A DNA stretch of 64,000 bases from Corallococcus macrosporus. Its GTDB lineage: Bacteria > Myxococcota > Myxococcia > Myxococcales > Myxococcaceae. The stretch lies in assembly GCF_017302985.1 (NCBI RefSeq), contig NZ_JAFIMU010000001.1, positions 32,239 through 96,238 on the forward strand, written 5' to 3'. The position numbers and the translations under genes were made by a program. Below, in pieces: positions 55,867 to 64,000 of the stretch. Positions within the stretch are counted from its first letter, which is position 1, and each line of letters opens with the position of its first letter. The notes beneath the pieces were generated by a model that searched no databases, had not been told where the DNA came from, and was given only the letters and a program-made list of their open reading frames with translations.

Positions 55867-57960
55867 ATGAAGCGATTGGTCGTCATCGCCGCCCTCGTGG
55901 GTGCCGCCCCGGCGCTCGCCGATGAAGGCATGTGGACGTTCAACAACTTCCCCGCCGCCAAGGTGAAGGAGAAGTACGGCTTCCAGCCGGATCAGCAGTG
56001 GCTGGACAAGCTGCGCCTGGGCGCGGTGCGTCTGGCTGGCGGCTGCTCGGCGAGCTTCGTGTCGCCGGATGGCCTGGTGATGACGAATCACCACTGCGCG
56101 CGCGGCTGCATCGAGCAGCTGTCCACCGCGAAGCAGGACTACCTGGCCAACGGCTTCTACGCGAAGACGCAGGCCGAGGAGAAGCAGTGCCCGGCCATGG
56201 AGGTGAACCAGCTCGTCGAGATCACCGACGTGACGGATCAGCTCAACAAGGCCACCCAGTCCATGTCCGGCAAGCAGTACTCGGACACGCTGAAGGCGGA
56301 GATGGCCAAGGTGGAGAAGGCCTGCGCCAACGGCGACGACAAGGTGCGCTGTGACGTCGTCACGCTGTACCAGGGCGGCAAGTACAACCTGTACAAGTAC
56401 CGCCGCTTCCAGGACGTGCGCCTGGTGTTCGCCCCGGAGCACGCCATCGCCTTCTTCGGCGGTGACCCGGACAACTTCGAGTTCCCCCGCTACGACCTGG
56501 ACGTGTCCTTCGTGCGCGTCTACCAGGACAAGCAGCCGGTGAAGACGCCGGACTACTTCAAGTGGTCCGAGCACGGCGCGAAGGACGGCGAGCTCACGTT
56601 CGTGGCCGGCAACCCGGGCCGCACCTCGCGCGCGCTGACCATCGCGGAGCTGGAGTACATCCGCGACGTGTCCATGCCCAAGACGCTGATGTACCTGTCC
56701 GAGATGCGCGGCATGCTCACCGAGTTCCAGAAGCGCGGCCCCGAGCAGAAGCGCATCTCCAGCAACATCCTGTTCGGCGTGGAGAACAGCCTCAAGGCGT
56801 CCAAGGGCCGCCACGAGGCGTTGCTGGACAAGAAGTTCTTCGCGTCCAAGGTCGCCGCGGAGCAGGAGCTGCGCAAGAAGGTCGACGCGAACCCCGAGCT
56901 GAAGAAGAAGTACGCCACCGCGTGGGATGAGATCGCCAAGGCGGAGTCGCAGCTCGTCAACCTGCGCAAGGACCTGAACTTCATCGAGCAGGGCCAGGGC
57001 CTGTCCTCCACCCTGTTCAGCATCGCGAAGACGCTGGTGCGCGCGGGCGACGAGCTGCCCAAGGAGAACGGCCAGCGGCTGCGCGAGTTCAACGACGCCA
57101 ACCAGCCCGCGCTCAAGGCGCAGCTCTTCAGCCCCGCGCCCATCTACCCGGAGCTGGAGATCGCCCGCCTGACGTTCAGCCTCACCAAGCTGCGTGAGGA
57201 GCTGGGCGCCAAGCACCCGTTCGTGAAGAAGGTGCTGGGCAAGGAGTCCCCGGAGCAGGTCGCCACCCGTGTGGTGAAGGGCTCCAAGCTGATGGACGTG
57301 AAGGCGCGTCAGGCGCTCTTCGACGGCGGCAAGAAGGCCGTGGACGCGTCCAAGGACCCGATGATCCAGCTGGCCCTGCTGGTGGACCCGGACGCCCGCG
57401 CCATCCGCAAGAAGTTCGAGGACGACGTGGAGTCCGTCATCAAGAAGAACAGCGAGCTCGTCGCCAAGGCGAAGTTCGACATCTACGGCACCAGCCAGTA
57501 CCCGGACGCGACGTTCTCCCCGCGCGTGTCGTTCGGCTCGGTGAAGGGCTACACGGAGGACGGTGAGAAGGTCGCGCCCATCACCCAGATGGCAGGCACC
57601 TTCGAGCACGCCACGGGCCAGGAGCCGTTCGCCCTGCCCAAGTCGTGGGTGAAGTCGGAGAAGGTCATCACCGGCACCACGCCGATGAACTTCGTCAGCA
57701 CCAACGACATCATCGGCGGCAACTCCGGCTCGCCCGTGGTGAACAAGAACCACGAAATCGTCGGCCTGGTGTTCGACGGCAACATCCAGTCGCTGGGCGG
57801 TGAGTACGGCTTCGACGAGTCCGTGAACCGCACCGTGTCCGTGCACTCGGACGCCATCATCGAGGCGCTGCAGAAGATCTACGGCGCCAACCGCGTCCTG
57901 GAAGAGCTGCGCCCCGGCAGCACCAAGATCGCGCCGGTGAAGGCGAACCCGGCGGGGTAG
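55867..57960 (+). CDS. S46-family serine dipeptidyl peptidase (DPP7/11-like)
   Basis: A 697-residue exported peptidase with a signal peptide (cut near PALADE). The catalytic His is in VMTNHHCARGC, Asp probably in RYDLDVSFVR, and Ser in GGNSGSPVVN near the C-terminus. It is the two-lobed S46 fold known from periodontal and predatory bacteria, removing dipeptides from the N-terminus of peptides. It would act in the periplasm or outside to use protein food, fitting a predator. ATG 55867. A strong terminator follows. Confidence 0.9.
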   Translation: MKRLVVIAALVGAAPALADEGMWTFNNFPAAKVKEKYGFQPDQQWLDKLRLGAVRLAGGCSASFVSPDGLVMTNHHCARGCIEQLSTAKQDYLANGFYAKTQAEEKQCPAMEVNQLVEITDVTDQLNKATQSMSGKQYSDTLKAEMAKVEKACANGDDKVRCDVVTLYQGGKYNLYKYRRFQDVRLVFAPEHAIAFFGGDPDNFEFPRYDLDVSFVRVYQDKQPVKTPDYFKWSEHGAKDGELTFVAGNPGRTSRALTIAELEYIRDVSMPKTLMYLSEMRGMLTEFQKRGPEQKRISSNILFGVENSLKASKGRHEALLDKKFFASKVAAEQELRKKVDANPELKKKYATAWDEIAKAESQLVNLRKDLNFIEQGQGLSSTLFSIAKTLVRAGDELPKENGQRLREFNDANQPALKAQLFSPAPIYPELEIARLTFSLTKLREELGAKHPFVKKVLGKESPEQVATRVVKGSKLMDVKARQALFDGGKKAVDASKDPMIQLALLVDPDARAIRKKFEDDVESVIKKNSELVAKAKFDIYGTSQYPDATFSPRVSFGSVKGYTEDGEKVAPITQMAGTFEHATGQEPFALPKSWVKSEKVITGTTPMNFVSTNDIIGGNSGSPVVNKNHEIVGLVFDGNIQSLGGEYGFDESVNRTVSVHSDAIIEALQKIYGANRVLEELRPGSTKIAPVKANPAG

Positions 57961-57987
57961 TCCTCCCCACCGCGTCCTGAAGTCCCC

Positions 57988-58027
57988 AGAGGCTGTCCGG
58001 TGCGAACCGGGCAGCCTCTTCTTCTTG
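57988..58027 (+). terminator. Intrinsic terminator after the S46 peptidase
   Basis: Stem AGAGGCTG/CAGCCTCT extended by one G-T pair and CCGGT/ACCGG, closed by a GCGA tetraloop, followed by TCTTCTT. It lies 28 nt after the stop. Confidence 0.85.
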
Positions 58028-58041
58028 GTACCGTGCGCGCC

Positions 58042-58815
58042 ATGTCGCACGACGCCGCCCGAAGTGAGCAGTTCATGCGCGAAGGCTTCCTCCGGCTGGA
58101 CGGGGCCTTCCCCCGAGAGCTCGCGGACGAGGCCCGGGCCATTCTCTGGAAGGACACGGGCTGTGACCCGGAGAAGCCCCCCACCTGGACCCGGCCCGTC
58201 ATCCGCCTGGGCATGTACACGCAGCAGCCCTTCGTGGACGCCGCGAACACGCCCGTGCTGCATGCGGCGTTCGATGAACTCGTCGGCCCTGGCCGGTGGC
58301 TGCCGCTGCGGGCCATGGGCACGTTCCCCGTGCGCTTCCCGTCACCCCAGGACCCGGGCGACGCGGGCTGGCACATCGACGTGGGCTTCGACTTCGACAA
58401 GCCGGACTTCATGGACTGGCGCGCCAACGTCGCCTCGAAGGGCCGGGCGCTGCTGATGCTCTTCCTCTTCTCCGACGTGGGCGAGGACGACGCGCCCACC
58501 CGCATCCGGGTGGGCTCGCACCAGGACATCGCGCGGCTGCTGGGCCCGGCGGGCGAGGCGGGCCTGACGCTCCGGCAGCTCGCGGCCAACGGCTTCTCGG
58601 AGTCCGCCCACCGGCGGGAGGTGCTGGCCACGGGCGAGGCGGGCACGGTCTACCTGTGCCACCCCTTCCTCGTGCACTCGGCGCAGCCCCACCGGGGGAC
58701 GCGGCCGCGCTTCATGGCGCAGCCGCCACTCTTGCCCCGGGAGCCGCTGAGCCTGGCCCGGCTCCCGGAGGACACGTCGCCGGTGGAGGAGGCCATCCGG
58801 CGCGCGGTGACGTGA
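58042..58815 (+). CDS. Phytanoyl-CoA dioxygenase-like Fe(II)/2-oxoglutarate enzyme
   Basis: A 257-residue protein of the PhyH family. Probable iron ligands: His-Asp in GWHIDVG (HxD) and the distal His in CHPFLVHSAQ, with Arg of RGTRPRF as 2-oxoglutarate binder. It would hydroxylate a small-molecule substrate; which one is unknown. ATG 58042 has a terminator hairpin of the previous gene upstream. It converges on guaA with 18 nt between stops. Confidence 0.8.
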   Translation: MSHDAARSEQFMREGFLRLDGAFPRELADEARAILWKDTGCDPEKPPTWTRPVIRLGMYTQQPFVDAANTPVLHAAFDELVGPGRWLPLRAMGTFPVRFPSPQDPGDAGWHIDVGFDFDKPDFMDWRANVASKGRALLMLFLFSDVGEDDAPTRIRVGSHQDIARLLGPAGEAGLTLRQLAANGFSESAHRREVLATGEAGTVYLCHPFLVHSAQPHRGTRPRFMAQPPLLPREPLSLARLPEDTSPVEEAIRRAVT

Positions 58816-58833
58816 GCGCCCTGCCCTACCGCC

Positions 58834-60387
58834 TCACTCCCACTCGATGGTGGCGGGCGGCTTGGAGGAGATGTCGTAGACGACGCGGTTGATGCCGCGC
58901 ACCTCGTTGGTGATGCGCGAGGAGATCTTCTCCAGGATGGGGAACGGGATGCGCGCCCAGTCCGCCGTCATGCCGTCCACGCTGGTGACGGCGCGCAGCA
59001 CGCAGGTGGACTCGTAGGTGCGCTCGTCGCCCATCACGCCCACGCTCTGCACCGGCAGCAGCACGGCGAAGGCCTGCCAGACCTCCTTGTAGAGGCCGGC
59101 CTTGTGGATCTCCTCCTGCACGATGGTGTCCGCGCGGCGCACCAGGTCCAGGCGCTTCTCGTTCACCTCGCCCAGCACGCGGATGGCCAGGCCCGGGCCC
59201 GGGAACGGCTGGCGGGAGACCATCTCGTCCGGCAGGCCCAGCTCGCGGCCCAGGGCGCGGACCTCGTCCTTGAAGAGCTCGCGCAGGGGCTCCACCAGCT
59301 TGAGCTTCATCTGCTCCGGCAGGCCGCCCACGTTGTGGTGGCTCTTGATGGTGACGGACGGGCCCTTCCAGGACACGGACTCGATGACGTCCGGGTACAG
59401 CGTGCCCTGCGCCAGGAAGCCCGCGTCCTGCACGTCGCGCGAGGCCTCCTCGAAGACGGCGATGAACTCCCGGCCGATGATCTTCCGCTTCTGCTCCGGA
59501 TCCGTGACCCCGGCCAGCTTCGACAGGAAGCGCTCGCGCGCGTCCACCGTCTTGAGCGGCACGTGGAAGCGGTCCACGAAGAGCGCCTCCACCTGCTCGC
59601 GCTCGCCCTGACGCAACACGCCGTTGTCCACGAAGATGCACTGGAGCCGGGGACCGATGGCCCGGTGCAGCAGCAGCGCCGCCACGGAGCTGTCCACGCC
59701 GCCGGAGAGTCCGCAGATGACGCGGCCCTCTTCGCCCACCTGCTTGCGGATGGCCTCCACGGCCTCGCCGATGAAGCCCTTCATCGTCCAGGAGCCGGTG
59801 ACCTTGCAGTCCGTGAAGAGGAAGGCGCGCAGCATGGCCTTGCCCTGCGGCGTGTGGACGACCTCCGGGTGGAACTGGAAGCCGTACCAGGGCTTGGTCG
59901 CGTGCGCCGCCGCCGCGAAGGGCGAGTTGCCGCTGCGGCCGATGGCCTCGAAGCCCGGCGGCAGCTCGTCCACCCGGTCGCCGTGGCTCATCCACACCTG
60001 CACCTGGTCGCCCGGGCGGAACTCCGCGAAGGGACCGCGCGCGGAGAGGACCTCCACCGCGGCGCTGCCGAACTCGCGGTGGGCGCCCCGGTCGATGCGG
60101 CCGCCCAGGAGCTTGGCCAGCAACTGGAGGCCGTAGCAGATGCCCAGCACGGGGACGCCGGCCTCGAAGACGAAGGGGTCGCAGCGCGGGGAGCCGGGCG
60201 CCTCCACGGACGCCGGCCCGCCGGAGAGGATGATGCCCCTCGGCGCGAACTGGCGGATGTCCGCGGCGGGGAGGTCCGGGCGGTGGATCTCGCAGTAGAC
60301 GCCCAGCTCGCGCACCCTGCGGGCGATGAGCTGGGTGTACTGGCTCCCGAAATCAAGGATCAGGATCTTCTCGGAGTGCAGGTCCAC
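58834..60387 (-). CDS. guaA: GMP synthase (glutamine-hydrolysing)
   Basis: A 517-residue full-length enzyme. The glutaminase domain has the catalytic Cys in [17 protein letters not shown] and His/Glu in [11 protein letters not shown]. The synthetase part has the PP-loop [15 protein letters not shown] and the C-terminal dimer end [14 protein letters not shown]. It makes GMP from XMP in the purine pathway. ATG 60387. guaB lies 760 bp away in the same direction, with one rightward lipoprotein gene between them. Confidence 0.95.
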   Translation of the reverse strand: MDLHSEKILILDFGSQYTQLIARRVRELGVYCEIHRPDLPAADIRQFAPRGIILSGGPASVEAPGSPRCDPFVFEAGVPVLGICYGLQLLAKLLGGRIDRGAHREFGSAAVEVLSARGPFAEFRPGDQVQVWMSHGDRVDELPPGFEAIGRSGNSPFAAAAHATKPWYGFQFHPEVVHTPQGKAMLRAFLFTDCKVTGSWTMKGFIGEAVEAIRKQVGEEGRVICGLSGGVDSSVAALLLHRAIGPRLQCIFVDNGVLRQGEREQVEALFVDRFHVPLKTVDARERFLSKLAGVTDPEQKRKIIGREFIAVFEEASRDVQDAGFLAQGTLYPDVIESVSWKGPSVTIKSHHNVGGLPEQMKLKLVEPLRELFKDEVRALGRELGLPDEMVSRQPFPGPGLAIRVLGEVNEKRLDLVRRADTIVQEEIHKAGLYKEVWQAFAVLLPVQSVGVMGDERTYESTCVLRAVTSVDGMTADWARIPFPILEKISSRITNEVRGINRVVYDISSKPPATIEWE

Positions 60388-60478
60388 CGGCGATTCTCCC
60401 AGGGGGCGTCGTTGACGGGTGGGGGCCCTTATCGCTACAAACTTCGGGAAATCAACGCTGAAAGGCCGTCAATTGTTC

Positions 60479-61096
60479 GTGCGCCGCCTGTCCGCTTCCA
60501 CTGCAGCAGCCATGCTCCTCCTGTCCTCCGCGGGGTGCGTGAAGGAGATCACCTCCGACGAGCGTCTGGAGCGTGACACCCGCAGCGTCGCGGTGAAGGA
60601 CGCGCCCGGGGTCAACGAGCTGTCCAAGCTCACCTGTGACGACACCACCCAGCCCCTCAACAAGGCCCGCGACGTGAACCGTCCGGAGTCCGACCGGCTG
60701 GTGGACTACGTCAACCTGTACGCGTCCCTGAAGGACCGCACCCACACCTTCGAGGAGGCCATGGCCCGCAACCCGGACCTGAGCTACCGCGAGGGCAGCC
60801 AGAACCTGGTCAACGCCAAGGACACCTGCATCCAGCAGACCGCCGACGTCCGGGTGGAGTTCGAGACCTACCTGCGCGAGCTGGTGGACGTGCCCACGGT
60901 GCAGGAGATCAAGGGCGGCAACACCGTCACGGTGGCCCGCCTGGACTTCGCCACCCTGAAGAAGGCGATTGAAACGCTGGACCCCGACGACCGCGAGCAG
61001 CTGCTCCAGCGCGTCGGCGCGGCGGAGAAGCGCGTGTCCGCCACGGCCGCCCCCGCCGAGGATTCTTCCGGCGGCGGCAAGCGTCGCGGCAAGTAG
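60479..61096 (+). CDS. Lipoprotein of unknown function between guaA and guaB
   Basis: About 205 residues, starting GTG 60479 or TTG 60473 (an AAAGG site lies upstream). The signal ends with the lipobox SSAGC at about residue 20. The mature part is helical (LTCDDTTQPLNKARDVNRPESDRLVDYVNLYASLKDRTHTFEEAM... and RLDFATLKKAIETLDPDDREQLLQRVGAAEKRV) with a basic tail. No family is recognised. It is transcribed opposite to guaA and guaB. Confidence 0.75.
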   Translation: MRRLSASTAAAMLLLSSAGCVKEITSDERLERDTRSVAVKDAPGVNELSKLTCDDTTQPLNKARDVNRPESDRLVDYVNLYASLKDRTHTFEEAMARNPDLSYREGSQNLVNAKDTCIQQTADVRVEFETYLRELVDVPTVQEIKGGNTVTVARLDFATLKKAIETLDPDDREQLLQRVGAAEKRVSATAAPAEDSSGGGKRRGK

Positions 61097-61148
61097 GGCC
61101 CTGCTGGACTCCCCCGGTGGATGACTCCCCGGGGGAGGCCTCACCGCC

Positions 61149-64000
<2,852 letters not shown>

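Noticed and set aside
53959..58263. A 1434-codon leftward open frame across the MBL, AraC and S46 genes.
   Set aside because: Only the part up to 54786 codes for a recognisable protein; beyond this it runs antisense to the AraC and S46 genes and exists because GC-rich DNA has few stops.

Overview
The window comes from a high-GC (about 70% by eye) Gram-negative deltaproteobacterium, most likely a myxobacterium of the Myxococcus/Corallococcus type. Signs of this are dense, strongly codon-biased genes with many GTG starts and 1-4 nt overlaps, many multi-domain signalling proteins, abundant lipoproteins, a PilZ-Hsp70 fusion, leucine-catabolism genes and a sphingolipid-type cluster. It is ordinary chromosome. 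I see no phage, insertion sequence, CRISPR array or rRNA. Two tRNA genes, Leu(CAA) and Ala(GGC), are present.

Region 1 (21-5358) is the most unusual. It is a tightly overlapping operon of a soluble signal-peptidase-like protein (Ser/His type), a PqqD/RRE protein, a lipoprotein, a large exported CARDB-like/beta-propeller protein, a 54-residue peptide gene missing from simple gene-length filters, and an HPr-kinase-like ATPase. The small peptide carries a YxxPxI(x5)F pattern with the spacing of lasso-type leader peptides and ends in a short tail with two cysteines. I propose a candidate modified-peptide (RiPP) or peptide-tag system. No lasso cyclase is visible, but the operon may extend left of the window.

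Region 2 (5407-19397) holds miaA, an HdeD-like membrane protein, a glucose/sorbosone-dehydrogenase-like lipoprotein and a signalling block: a REC-GGDEF diguanylate cyclase followed by a flavoprotein fused to a receiver domain, then a receiver-cupin protein, an RsmB-type rRNA methyltransferase and a very large hybrid kinase with two complete kinase modules.

Region 3 (19548-32909) has a class I aldolase, TolC and MlaC envelope proteins, and two divergent groups. Leftward are a serine-palmitoyltransferase-like enzyme and a GNAT protein. Rightward are an RND/MMPL transporter, a PAP2/IPC-synthase-like protein, an aminotransferase, a methyltransferase and HMG-CoA lyase. Both flank a 380-bp intergenic region with a 12-bp perfect inverted repeat overlapping a sigma-70-like promoter.

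Region 4 (32943-50084) continues with acyl-CoA/leucine catabolism (enoyl-CoA hydratase, acyl-CoA carboxylase beta subunit, acyl-CoA dehydrogenase). A long rightward housekeeping run follows: rnc, two cyclophilins, era, a 24-codon linking ORF, der, a YfgM-like TPR protein, bamB, a Nudix hydrolase, an exonuclease-like protein and two unknowns.

Region 5 (50088-64000) is more accessory: small lipoproteins, a chromate transporter sharing its stop with an RCC1-repeat protein, a metallo-beta-lactamase-fold hydrolase, an AraC regulator, an S46 peptidase and a phytanoyl-CoA dioxygenase-like protein. It ends with the purine genes guaA and guaB and a PilZ-Hsp70 protein cut by the window end.
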